From positions 1 through 36,708 of IMG/VR virus record IMGVR_UViG_3300050821_003280: DNA of 36,708 bases; one strand, 5' to 3'. Shown piece by piece: positions 26,659 to 35,011 of the stretch (its first letter is position 1; the number at the start of each line of letters is the position of its first letter). A program made the translations under genes and the position numbers. The notes beneath the pieces were generated by a model that ran no database searches, was not told where the DNA came from, and saw nothing but the letters and a program-made list of their open reading frames with translations. Origin of the DNA: a virus.

Positions 26659-28967
26659 TGGCGCGCGGCATCCAAGGCGAGGAGAGCTATACCCCGCAGG
26701 TGCAGCCTGAGGATCTGCCGCGCAAGATCATCCCGCGCATGGAGGCTGGCCCCATCGGGCCCGCGATAGCGCAGGCGGCGGAAGCTGCTGGGCAGAAGAT
26801 GCAATCGGATTCCGCGACCTGGGCAGGGGATCAGCTCGCCGCGTTTCGCACCAAGGCGGTCAATGATCTGACCACGATGAAGGAAGCGGCTCCGGCCGGA
26901 GATCCCGGGGACTTCACGCCGAAGTATCTCGCTCAATTCGACAAGAGCGCGCAGGCCGTGACCAACGTGCCCTTCACGCAAACCAACCCCATCGCTCGAG
27001 CGATGATCGAGCGCGGTGTGGGGCAGCTGCGAGACACGCTCGCGCAGCACACGATGGAGTGGGAGGCGACGCAACGTAAGGCCTACCAGCTCGACTCCGT
27101 GCAGCAGAACTTGGATGGCCAGCTCCCGCTCGTGCGCTCGCACCCCGAGCTCACCGATCAGATCGGTTCGACCCTGAATGATCAAATTCAATCGCTCCAT
27201 GCCGAGCCTGCTGACAAGCTAAAGATGCTGCGCTCGATGGACATCAAACTCACCCGCGAGGCTGCACTCGGCAAGGTCGACCAAAACCCTGGCGGTGTGT
27301 ACCAGCAGCTGCAGATGGACAAGCCGACCGATCCGATCCTCTCGCGATTGCAGGACCCGGCGACGCGCCAGGAGGTGCTCGAGGCGGCAAGCCACGGACT
27401 CGTCAAGCAGATCGCCGGCGGTGCTCTCGATCAGTACCGAAACGCTGGACCCGATGCCGGCCGCGCCGCCTACGCTGCGGTCGATAATCTCACCGTCGAT
27501 AAGGACCCGGTCAAAAACGATGCCTTCAAGGATCAGGTGCGCGCGACGATCCAGAAAGAGCGCGGCGAGCTGATCGCGCAGAATCAGCAAAAGTATGCCC
27601 CGCAGGTCATGGCGCTCGAGGAGTCATTGAAGGGCGGCCAACCGGACGCGAATCGGCGCGGCATGATTTGGGGCGGCTACCGCCAGAACTGGCTGACCCC
27701 GGAGCAAGCGGGCTCGATGTTGGGCGAGGATGATCGCATCAACTTAAAAGGCGCCGAGGACGGTGCAGGGCGCCAGTTGGTCCAAGACGCCTATGACGGC
27801 AAGTACTTCCTCGATCCAAAAAACAAAGACCAAAAAATCGACGCTAACAATTGGTTTCTCGACAAAGTGAATCAGTCGCAAGTGCCGACCGGCTCCGATG
27901 CCTACATCAATCTCGGTGCCGAATTCGCGCACCGCACCGGCATGGTGCCGGAGCCAGTCATGGATTGGTCGCGCGCCGTGATGGTCGCATCGAAGGACCC
28001 GCAGCAAGTCTATCAAGCCGCGGTCGCGGTCGATCGGATGCGGGCCGCCAGTCCACGCGGCTTTGAATACGCGGACGATGATCACAAGCTCGCGAGTATC
28101 TCAGACGGCGTGCTGCGCCTGACCAAGGCCGGCATGGCAGTGCCGGAGGCGGTCGCCACGGCGCGGGAGAATTACGCACGGGGCGAGGATCAGCGCAAGC
28201 TCATGGATGAGCAATGGAAAACGCAGCGCCCCTTCGGCAAGGATGATACGAACCTCGACGGGGTGCTCTCGAAGCAGGTGGCCGATGATCCGGCGCTCAC
28301 CAAGGCCGGATGGTTGTGGGGTCGCAATCCCCTGCCGCATCCCCCGGCGATGCAGGCGGACTATGAGGAGCTCACGCGCTCGAAGTTCAATCACAACGGT
28401 GGCAACTTACCTCAAGCCGAAGCGGACGCAGCGCGGGACATCGGCACCAAGTGGGGCATCACGCAAATGAACGGGCAGCCCGAGCTCGTGAAATATCCGC
28501 CCGAGCGGATGTTCCGCGCTCCCGATGGCGGCCCTGGCTTGACCGCGCAAGATATCCGCACCGACATCGAGCAACACGCGGCGTCCGGGGACTTCAAGGA
28601 TTCCTTCGTGCACTGGAATAACGAGACGCACAAAATGGAGCCCTTCAAACCCGACGCGACCAACATCAAATTGGTCTCAGTGCCGGGCGTCACCGATAAC
28701 TCTGGCGGCAAGCGCTGGGGCGTGATGTACCAGGATGCGGACCTGCAGGCCCCCGAAGCGCTCTACGATAAAAACCATAATCCTCTGATGTACGAGTTGC
28801 CGGTCAAACAGCAGGACTATGTGAAGATGAAGACGCAGGCCTTGAGCGATGCGAAGTCTCGCGCCTTGAAGGAGCTCACCGATCGCAACGCGAGCGAGGA
28901 AGCGGCGCGCAAGGCGCTCGCGCAGGATCAGAGCTTTGGCATCCCGACCTACCAGGCGGACCGCTAA
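26658..28967 (+). CDS. Internal virion protein C (T7 gp15-like)
   Basis: ATG 26658 overlaps the previous stop (TAATG). The 769-residue protein is mostly helical and Gln/Ala/Asp-rich, starting MARGIQGEESYTPQVQPEDL, with helices such as SATWAGDQLAAFRTKAVNDL and RGVGQLRDTLAQHTMEWEAT. Size, composition and order between gp14-like and gp16-like genes identify it as the periplasmic-tunnel ejection protein. No lysozyme or transglycosylase domain is visible. The ATG of the next gene overlaps its stop (TAATG). Confidence 0.75.
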   Translation: MARGIQGEESYTPQVQPEDLPRKIIPRMEAGPIGPAIAQAAEAAGQKMQSDSATWAGDQLAAFRTKAVNDLTTMKEAAPAGDPGDFTPKYLAQFDKSAQAVTNVPFTQTNPIARAMIERGVGQLRDTLAQHTMEWEATQRKAYQLDSVQQNLDGQLPLVRSHPELTDQIGSTLNDQIQSLHAEPADKLKMLRSMDIKLTREAALGKVDQNPGGVYQQLQMDKPTDPILSRLQDPATRQEVLEAASHGLVKQIAGGALDQYRNAGPDAGRAAYAAVDNLTVDKDPVKNDAFKDQVRATIQKERGELIAQNQQKYAPQVMALEESLKGGQPDANRRGMIWGGYRQNWLTPEQAGSMLGEDDRINLKGAEDGAGRQLVQDAYDGKYFLDPKNKDQKIDANNWFLDKVNQSQVPTGSDAYINLGAEFAHRTGMVPEPVMDWSRAVMVASKDPQQVYQAAVAVDRMRAASPRGFEYADDDHKLASISDGVLRLTKAGMAVPEAVATARENYARGEDQRKLMDEQWKTQRPFGKDDTNLDGVLSKQVADDPALTKAGWLWGRNPLPHPPAMQADYEELTRSKFNHNGGNLPQAEADAARDIGTKWGITQMNGQPELVKYPPERMFRAPDGGPGLTAQDIRTDIEQHAASGDFKDSFVHWNNETHKMEPFKPDATNIKLVSVPGVTDNSGGKRWGVMYQDADLQAPEALYDKNHNPLMYELPVKQQDYVKMKTQALSDAKSRALKELTDRNASEEAARKALAQDQSFGIPTYQADR

Positions 28968-31900
28968 TGCCGTTCGTGCAATCCCCTGATCCCACCAAAC
29001 TCGACACGAGCGAGCTCGAGCAAGGTGCGCCACCGCAATCCCTGCCGGCGTATCAGGACGATACGGGTACGGGCGCCAATGGCCCGAAGTACACCACGGG
29101 CGAATTCTGGTCAGGCGTCGCGCGGCGAACGATCCCGGGCCAAGCGATCACGGATATCCGCGCAGCGAGGGCCGCAGGCTACAACCCCTTGACCGCCGGC
29201 GAATCGGTCGAGGACCCGGCAACCGCGATCCCCGAGGATATGAAGCCCTTCGCCGATAAGTACGTCGGGCTCTACACCAAGGAGCAGATCGCATACCGCA
29301 CCTTTCAGCTGCGCCAATCGCATTGGGACGAGCTGCACGGCGGCCAATCGAAGTGGTCGATCCCGGCGAACCTAGCCGCGGGCCTGGTTGACCCGATCGG
29401 GGTGGGCTCGATGTTCATCCCGGTGGCGGGCGAGACCCGCCTCGCCAATGCGATCCGCATGGCAGCGGTCGGCGCCGGCGTATCCGCCACCGATGAGGCG
29501 GTGATGTCGCAGTTGGATCCCAATTGGACCTTTGCAAATTCCATGGTGGATGTCGGCGCAGGCACCTTGGTGTCAGGTATCTTAGGGGCGATCATTCGCC
29601 CCCACGCGAGCAGCTCGGAATTGGGCAAGCTGCGCGCCATGCTCCAGGAGGACCTCCATGCCGCACCGCCCGAGCCTCCAAGAGCTCAAAGCGGCGATTC
29701 TGCGGCGAACATCGCGGCCGATCTTCGAGCGGCGGTGGAATCTCATGGTCAAGGCCTTGAGCGCGCTGCCGAAGAGGCTCGGACGGCCAGCGCCAGCATC
29801 GACCCGGCTGCTGCAGCGCAGCGACTCCAAACCGCACAGGAAGCCTTAAGCGCGGTTCCACGTGAAGCAGCCCCGGAAGCCCAAGAAGCCGCTCTTAAGG
29901 CCAAGGCCGAGGAGCTAGGCACTGGCGAGGGCGTTCCTGAGCGATTGGCCAAAGCGTACGGGGACAAGGTTCCTGAGGTGCTCCAAGGGCGTGCGGCAAG
30001 CCTGGTAGCGGCCCAGAAGGCCTCCCGCGAGGCGATTGAGCGGGAGGTGTCCTCCGCGCAGGAGGACCTAAACCGCCTCGAGCAGGCCCGCAGCGCACAA
30101 GAATCCCTGCAGGCGTTTCACGAGACAGAGAAGCCACCGGCGGAGTATACTGGGCCCCATGGCGCTGAACCCCTACCATCCGGGATTCGACCCGGCGGTG
30201 AGCCGGGCGTACGACCCGAACTATCAGCCGAGCAAGGCCCTCTCGGAGCTGGTGGCGGACAACCCGGCGAATCAATTCCTCGCAGACCGACTGGCCGAGG
30301 AGCACGCGGCGGTGAAGACCGAGGCAGCGGAGCAAGCCAACGCGAGCCCGGGAAGAAAGGCGCAGCCGACGCCTTAGGCCGATCGCGCCAGAACATGGCG
30401 CACACGAAAGAGTTTCGCGCCATTGAGCGCGAAGGCATCGCCGCCATGCGAAGCCAAACCGAACGCGCCGAAGCGGTGCGCGCCGGCATCCAGACCGTTG
30501 AAGCACACGTAGCATCCCAGCTCGAGGCAAGCGGCCGTCTTGAGCCTAAGCAAATCGGCGCGAACTCCAAACTCATCGGCGCCTTCTACGGCACTCAGGC
30601 GCAGCGGCTAGGGCTGACCGCGGATGAGCTCTTTGCGCGTCACCCGCTGAAAGTCACGGGCGAGGCGAAGCGCGGAGGCTTCCTGCAGCGCATCGAGGAG
30701 CCCGGCATCGAGGTGGGCGAGCGTGGCATGACCCCGGAGGAGGAGAAACTCTTCGCGGGCCTGCGGGCGAGCACGCCTGGCAAGGAGCCGCTCACCGTGT
30801 ACCGCGGCGGGCGCTCGTCCGGGCCATTGACTGCCGAGCACTTCAAGCCCGAGAGCTTCGGCAAGGCGACCAATCGCCCGAGCGCAGGCCTCGGTGTCTT
30901 CTTCACCAATCGTCCCGCAGAAGCGGGACGCTACGGCAAGGTGTCGACGCACCACCTCGACATGAAGCAGCCGCTGCACATTCGCAGTGAAGACCTACCA
31001 GGATTCGACTCGACCGAAGCGGCAACCGCCTGGGCGCGGGCGCAAGAAGCGAAAGGCTACGATGGCCTCATCATCGACGCGAGCCACGTCGGCGGTCAGA
31101 CCTGGTATGTGCCGTTCAAACTAGAACAGGTGAAGCACGCTGGCGCCGGTGTCGTGAAGACCGAACCGGGCCGCTTCGCGCAAGAGAATCGCGGCAGCTA
31201 CGATCCGGCGAGTCACACCATCGCATTGACCGACTCGGCGAACGCTTCGACCTTCCTGCACGAGTCCGGGCATCACTTCCTCGATCTGATGACGCAGCTC
31301 GCGGAGCACCCCGACGCGCCCCTCTCTATGCGCGAGGATGTGCAGAGCCTGATGGATTGGTTCAAGGTGAAGGACTTAAACGAGTGGAAGGACATGGGCC
31401 TCGAGGGGCAGCGCGACCTTCACGAGAAATTCGCGCAAGGATTCGAGCAGTACCTGCGCGATGGGGTGGCGCCGAGCTCACGCCTGCAGGGGCTCTTCGA
31501 TCAGTTCCGGCAGTGGCTCTCTCAGGTCTATAAATCCGTCGTGAATCAGTTCGGTGATCGCTTGCCGCAGGATGTTCGTAGTGTGATGGACCGTCTGCTC
31601 GCAACCGACGAGGAAGCAACGCAGGCAACCGCCGAGCGCGTCGCCGCGGCGCCCAACCCCACCTTCGCGCGAATCGCCGGCGATGCACCCTTACGCGATG
31701 AGCTTCGCCACATGGCGGCCAATGAGCTCGGCTGGGACACCGTGGGCGGGAAGATGATCCGTAAGGAAGTACTCGCAGGCGGTCGCGGCAATGAATTCGA
31801 CATATCTCGCACCGCCTGGATACCGCGCGCCGAGTGGTGGCCCGGGCGCCCGGGCGGGTATAGTGCCGAGGAGTCGGCGCGTATCGTGGATAAGGCACTC

Positions 31901-34900
31901 GCCGGCGAGAAGTTAGGACCGAAGCAGCAGCAGCTGCTCGAGTACATGACCGAGGTTGCCGATCAGCGTGTATCGAGTGAGCCGTTCCTGCCGCACGCGG
32001 ATGAACTGAGCGCGCACGAGCTCGAGCACTCACCGGCAAATGCGTTTGAATCGGCGATGGTTGCGCGCCTCTCGATGATTGATGAGGAGGCGGTCGAGAA
32101 TCTCGCTCGACATTTTGAGGACGATGACGCTGGCTTCATGGCCAAGGTCAAGGAGCTGCTCGATGCCCATGACGAAGACGCAAAACTTGCTCGCGGTGTC
32201 GCGCAAGATCAAGAGCCGCTTGGGCTCGCTCCCGACCGGGGAGCCGCCGGAGGATCTGCTGAATCGGCAAGTGCTCGAGGGGAAACCCCCGGCCGAGCCG
32301 CAGCAGCCGAAGGCGAACGCCCCGCCACCCGTTCCGCCCCTGCCACCGACCTCTTCGGCGAGCGCCCCACCGGAGCCCAAGCCCTCGCGGATGAGCAGCG
32401 CCGGCGCGACCTAAAGCGCAACAGCGGCCAGGAATCGGCCGAAACCGGCAACCCCGGCGATCTATTCAGCCAGGCGCGCCAGCAGGCGGATCTTACCGAC
32501 ATGCTCGCGAAGCTGCCGCCCGAAGCCAGGGCACCCTTCGAGGCGCGCATCGAGGCGCTCGAGGAGCCAGGGCACGCCCCGATCTATGCCGCGCCGGAGG
32601 GTGGGCAGAGCATGGGAGCTGCGGAAACTGGCAGGACGCGCGAGCAGCAGCTTAAGGACTACTCACTCGCTCGAGGTGGGCGGGTCTTGGGCAAAGCGCT
32701 CGGCTGGTTCGCCCCCGGGAGTCGCGCACTCTCAAGTCCCGCGCTCGCCATGCGCAAGACCATGGCGCGCTTGATCGAAACCCCGGAGATGCTGAACATG
32801 AACGTGCCGAGCCCCGAGCGGCCCTTTGGGCTGCCGACCCCGATCGCGGTGCAGACGATCTTGAAGAAGTGGGAGGGCAACTGGGCCAAGGCATTCGCCG
32901 CGCGTGATCAGATCTTTAGGGATTACCGCGCCCGGCCGCAGGCGGAGGTCGAGGGCCCAAAGCTCGGCAAGCACGAGTTCAACGAACAGGTCTCGATGGC
33001 CATGCGTCGCAATGACACCTGGTACATCAAGGAAGTCGAGGATGCGGCGAAGGCAACGCGCGCCATCGTGTTCGACCCATTGAAGGAGGAAGCGAAGAAA
33101 CTGGGCTTATTGCCGCAGGAAGACCCCACGCTCGGCGGTACCGCTGAGAGCTATCTGATGCGCCAATACGATCGGGCGAAGATCCAGAAGGATCAAGTCG
33201 GCTGGCATCAAACGCTCGTGGACGGATTCGTTAAGCAAGGCGTGGAGGCAACCGAGGCCTCGGAGATTGCGCACGCGGTGACGCGCAACATCTTAGGCAC
33301 CGAGTTAGGGCTGCTCGATACGAACAAGAGCGCGTTCCACAACGTGCCTCAGTCCGGGCGCTTGAAGGAGCGCACGCTGAAACTCCCGGACTTAGACCTA
33401 GAGAAATACCTGACCAATGATATCGACACCCTCTCGCACAGCTACCTAAAGAGCTTGGCGCCGCAGGTGGAGATGATGAAGATGTTCCGGGACGATTTAC
33501 GAAACGACGGGCTCGATGAGAAGGCTCAAGGCTTTCGCGTCTTCACTCCTGACCCGCAGGCCGAGGGCAATTCTCTGAGCGGCCGGCGCAACCTCACCGG
33601 TCCCGCGAAGGACATCACCGACGAATATTCGATTCTCAAGCAGCGAGCTCTGGCCGCGGGCGATAACGCGCAGGCCAATGCTCTCGACAAGCGATTAAAA
33701 TCGGACCTGCGGGATCTGGCGGCCGTGCGCGATAGGCTCTATGGCATCTACGGAGCTCCGGGCGATTCCTCGAGCTGGCTGCAGCGCGCCGGCCGCGTCA
33801 TCCGTTCGGTGAATGCGCTGCGCTTGTTAGGTACCGCAACCTGGTCGCACGTACCGGATCTTGCCAACATCGTGATGAAACGCGGGCTCCCGCAGACCAT
33901 GGCGGTCGCCGCCAAACTTTCGAGCTCGCTCGAGGCATTGAATCTAAACCGCGAGCAGATGCACCGCATCGGCACCGTGATGGACATGATCCACAACACT
34001 ACGGCCGCGGCCTTAGGCGAGTTCGGTGTCGAGTCAAGCTATGCGCTGCAGAAGACGCTAAACCGCGCGACCCGAGCCTTTACGATCGCAACCTTAGAGA
34101 CCCCTTGGATCGCGACCTGCAAGGCGCTCGCCGGCGCAGCCGCGCACGATGAGGTGCTCGAAGCGGCCGGGCGCGCCTCGCGCTTTGCGAAGCGCGTGGG
34201 CCCGGACCTCTCCACGAATGAGCGCATTCGCTTCAATCAGATGGGCTTAGATCAGGGGATGCTCGAGCGCATCGCCGAGCAATACGGCGAGTACGGCAAA
34301 TCAGTGAACGGTGTGCGCTTCGGACTCTCGGACACATGGCACGATCAAGGCGCGGCGCAAGCGATCGACGCGGTCACAACCAACGCCGCGGAGGGCTCGA
34401 CCCTCTCTCCAGGCGCCGGCGACACACCCCTGTGGACCTCGAACGAAGTTGGCAAGGCCATCTTCCAGTTCAAGACCTTCGGCGCGGTGGCCATCCGGCG
34501 CGTGACGATCCCGCTCGCGCAGGGACTTGCGCACGCGGACCTGCGAAGTGCCCAAGGCTTGGCGACGCTGATCGCCGCCGGCGCCGTGACCTACACGATG
34601 AAGCAGCTGCTCTCAGGGCAACCGATGGAGAAAGATCCCGGCCGCTACGCCCTCGAGGTCCTCGACAAATCGAACCTGCTGGGCTGGACGGGTGAGTACT
34701 TCTATCCGAGCCTCTGGCAGTTTGGCATGGGCAACTTCTCCCGCTGGGGCGATCGGCAGACCTGGGAGACTTTGGGCGGGCCGGTGGCCGGTACCGCGGT
34801 CGATGCGTGGGACCTTCGGCTCCCGGCGAAATTGATCGGCACAGCTCGAGGGCAAGGTCCGCAATTAAAGCGCTCGGATATACACCGCATCAGACGCATG

Positions 34901-35011
34901 TTGCCTGGCAATCAAGTCTGGTACCTTCGCCGCGCGGTAAATGCCCTTGAGGGCCACGTTGGGGATGCTATGGGACTGCCGCCGGCAGATGTCCCGGGGA
35001 GTACAGAATGA
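28967..35011 (+). CDS. Giant ejection / polyvalent protein with ART-like and HEXXH peptidase domains (T7 gp16 position)
   Basis: 2014 residues, placed as gp16 of T7. Domains in order: about 1-220, with two hydrophobic segments (ANLAAGLVDPIGVGSMFIPV, MVDVGAGTLVSGILGAII); 240-390 Ala/Glu coiled coil; 390-475 Gly/Pro linker; helical 477-570; an ADP-ribosyltransferase-like domain 609-725 (LTVYRGG, SAGLGVFFTNRP, GYDGLIIDASH); a metallopeptidase with HESGH at 765-769 and a possible third ligand in HEKFAQGFEQYL (819-830); a domain to about 1060; linker with DLFGE (1128); then a long helical C-terminus (RRMLPGNQVWYLRRAV near the end) resembling polyvalent-associated domain LPD38. Ejected with the DNA, such proteins are thought to act on host targets. 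Three out-of-frame ORFs overlie its linker regions. Confidence 0.82.
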   Translation: MPFVQSPDPTKLDTSELEQGAPPQSLPAYQDDTGTGANGPKYTTGEFWSGVARRTIPGQAITDIRAARAAGYNPLTAGESVEDPATAIPEDMKPFADKYVGLYTKEQIAYRTFQLRQSHWDELHGGQSKWSIPANLAAGLVDPIGVGSMFIPVAGETRLANAIRMAAVGAGVSATDEAVMSQLDPNWTFANSMVDVGAGTLVSGILGAIIRPHASSSELGKLRAMLQEDLHAAPPEPPRAQSGDSAANIAADLRAAVESHGQGLERAAEEARTASASIDPAAAAQRLQTAQEALSAVPREAAPEAQEAALKAKAEELGTGEGVPERLAKAYGDKVPEVLQGRAASLVAAQKASREAIEREVSSAQEDLNRLEQARSAQESLQAFHETEKPPAEYTGPHGAEPLPSGIRPGGEPGVRPELSAEQGPLGAGGGQPGESIPRRPTGRGARGGEDRGSGASQREPGKKGAADALGRSRQNMAHTKEFRAIEREGIAAMRSQTERAEAVRAGIQTVEAHVASQLEASGRLEPKQIGANSKLIGAFYGTQAQRLGLTADELFARHPLKVTGEAKRGGFLQRIEEPGIEVGERGMTPEEEKLFAGLRASTPGKEPLTVYRGGRSSGPLTAEHFKPESFGKATNRPSAGLGVFFTNRPAEAGRYGKVSTHHLDMKQPLHIRSEDLPGFDSTEAATAWARAQEAKGYDGLIIDASHVGGQTWYVPFKLEQVKHAGAGVVKTEPGRFAQENRGSYDPASHTIALTDSANASTFLHESGHHFLDLMTQLAEHPDAPLSMREDVQSLMDWFKVKDLNEWKDMGLEGQRDLHEKFAQGFEQYLRDGVAPSSRLQGLFDQFRQWLSQVYKSVVNQFGDRLPQDVRSVMDRLLATDEEATQATAERVAAAPNPTFARIAGDAPLRDELRHMAANELGWDTVGGKMIRKEVLAGGRGNEFDISRTAWIPRAEWWPGRPGGYSAEESARIVDKALAGEKLGPKQQQLLEYMTEVADQRVSSEPFLPHADELSAHELEHSPANAFESAMVARLSMIDEEAVENLARHFEDDDAGFMAKVKELLDAHDEDAKLARGVAQDQEPLGLAPDRGAAGGSAESASARGETPGRAAAAEGERPATRSAPATDLFGERPTGAQALADEQRRRDLKRNSGQESAETGNPGDLFSQARQQADLTDMLAKLPPEARAPFEARIEALEEPGHAPIYAAPEGGQSMGAAETGRTREQQLKDYSLARGGRVLGKALGWFAPGSRALSSPALAMRKTMARLIETPEMLNMNVPSPERPFGLPTPIAVQTILKKWEGNWAKAFAARDQIFRDYRARPQAEVEGPKLGKHEFNEQVSMAMRRNDTWYIKEVEDAAKATRAIVFDPLKEEAKKLGLLPQEDPTLGGTAESYLMRQYDRAKIQKDQVGWHQTLVDGFVKQGVEATEASEIAHAVTRNILGTELGLLDTNKSAFHNVPQSGRLKERTLKLPDLDLEKYLTNDIDTLSHSYLKSLAPQVEMMKMFRDDLRNDGLDEKAQGFRVFTPDPQAEGNSLSGRRNLTGPAKDITDEYSILKQRALAAGDNAQANALDKRLKSDLRDLAAVRDRLYGIYGAPGDSSSWLQRAGRVIRSVNALRLLGTATWSHVPDLANIVMKRGLPQTMAVAAKLSSSLEALNLNREQMHRIGTVMDMIHNTTAAALGEFGVESSYALQKTLNRATRAFTIATLETPWIATCKALAGAAAHDEVLEAAGRASRFAKRVGPDLSTNERIRFNQMGLDQGMLERIAEQYGEYGKSVNGVRFGLSDTWHDQGAAQAIDAVTTNAAEGSTLSPGAGDTPLWTSNEVGKAIFQFKTFGAVAIRRVTIPLAQGLAHADLRSAQGLATLIAAGAVTYTMKQLLSGQPMEKDPGRYALEVLDKSNLLGWTGEYFYPSLWQFGMGNFSRWGDRQTWETLGGPVAGTAVDAWDLRLPAKLIGTARGQGPQLKRSDIHRIRRMLPGNQVWYLRRAVNALEGHVGDAMGLPPADVPGSTE
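29658..29849 (+). CDS. Nested +1-frame ORF 1 in the giant ejection gene (candidate)
   Basis: A 63-residue ORF starts at ATG 29658 with AGGAGG (29646-29651) 6 nt upstream. The product is very basic: MPHRPSLQELKAAILRRTSR, then PIFERRWNLMVKALSALPKR and LGRPAPASTRLLQRSDSK. Third-position GC by eye count is about 81% here against about 56% for the giant frame over the same DNA. It could be a basic nucleic-acid-binding or toxin-like peptide. Chance is not excluded. Confidence 0.35.
   Translation: MPHRPSLQELKAAILRRTSRPIFERRWNLMVKALSALPKRLGRPAPASTRLLQRSDSKPHRKP
30159..30377 (+). CDS. Nested +1-frame ORF 2 in the giant ejection gene (candidate)
   Basis: A 72-residue ORF starts at ATG 30159: MALNPYHPGFDPAVSRAYDP, then NYQPSKALSELVADNPANQF and LADRLAEEHAAVKTEAAEQA. 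It reads as a well-mixed native protein with a C-terminal helix. The giant frame over the same DNA is a Gly/Pro/Arg-rich linker with rare codons (third-position GC about 49% against 83% for the nested frame). A CGGAG lies 16 nt upstream, too far to be a good ribosome binding site, so initiation is the weak point. Confidence 0.4.
   Translation: MALNPYHPGFDPAVSRAYDPNYQPSKALSELVADNPANQFLADRLAEEHAAVKTEAAEQANASPGRKAQPTP
32163..32414 (+). CDS. Nested +1-frame ORF 3 in the giant ejection gene (candidate)
   Basis: An 83-residue ORF at ATG 32163 (or ATG 32169) with AAGGAG 7 nt upstream. The N-terminal half is a basic helix and loop (MTKTQNLLAVSRKIKSRLGS, LPTGEPPEDLLNRQVLEG); the second half is Pro-rich (KANAPPPVPPLPPTSSASAP). 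Third-position GC is about 88% against about 58% for the giant frame on the same DNA. It has the best combination of start signal and codon choice among the three. Confidence 0.45.
   Translation: MPMTKTQNLLAVSRKIKSRLGSLPTGEPPEDLLNRQVLEGKPPAEPQQPKANAPPPVPPLPPTSSASAPPEPKPSRMSSAGAT

Noticed and set aside
31362-32039. Minus-strand open frame (225 codons) opposite the peptidase region
   Set aside because: Arg/Ser/Pro-rich translation typical of an antisense shadow; no start signal.
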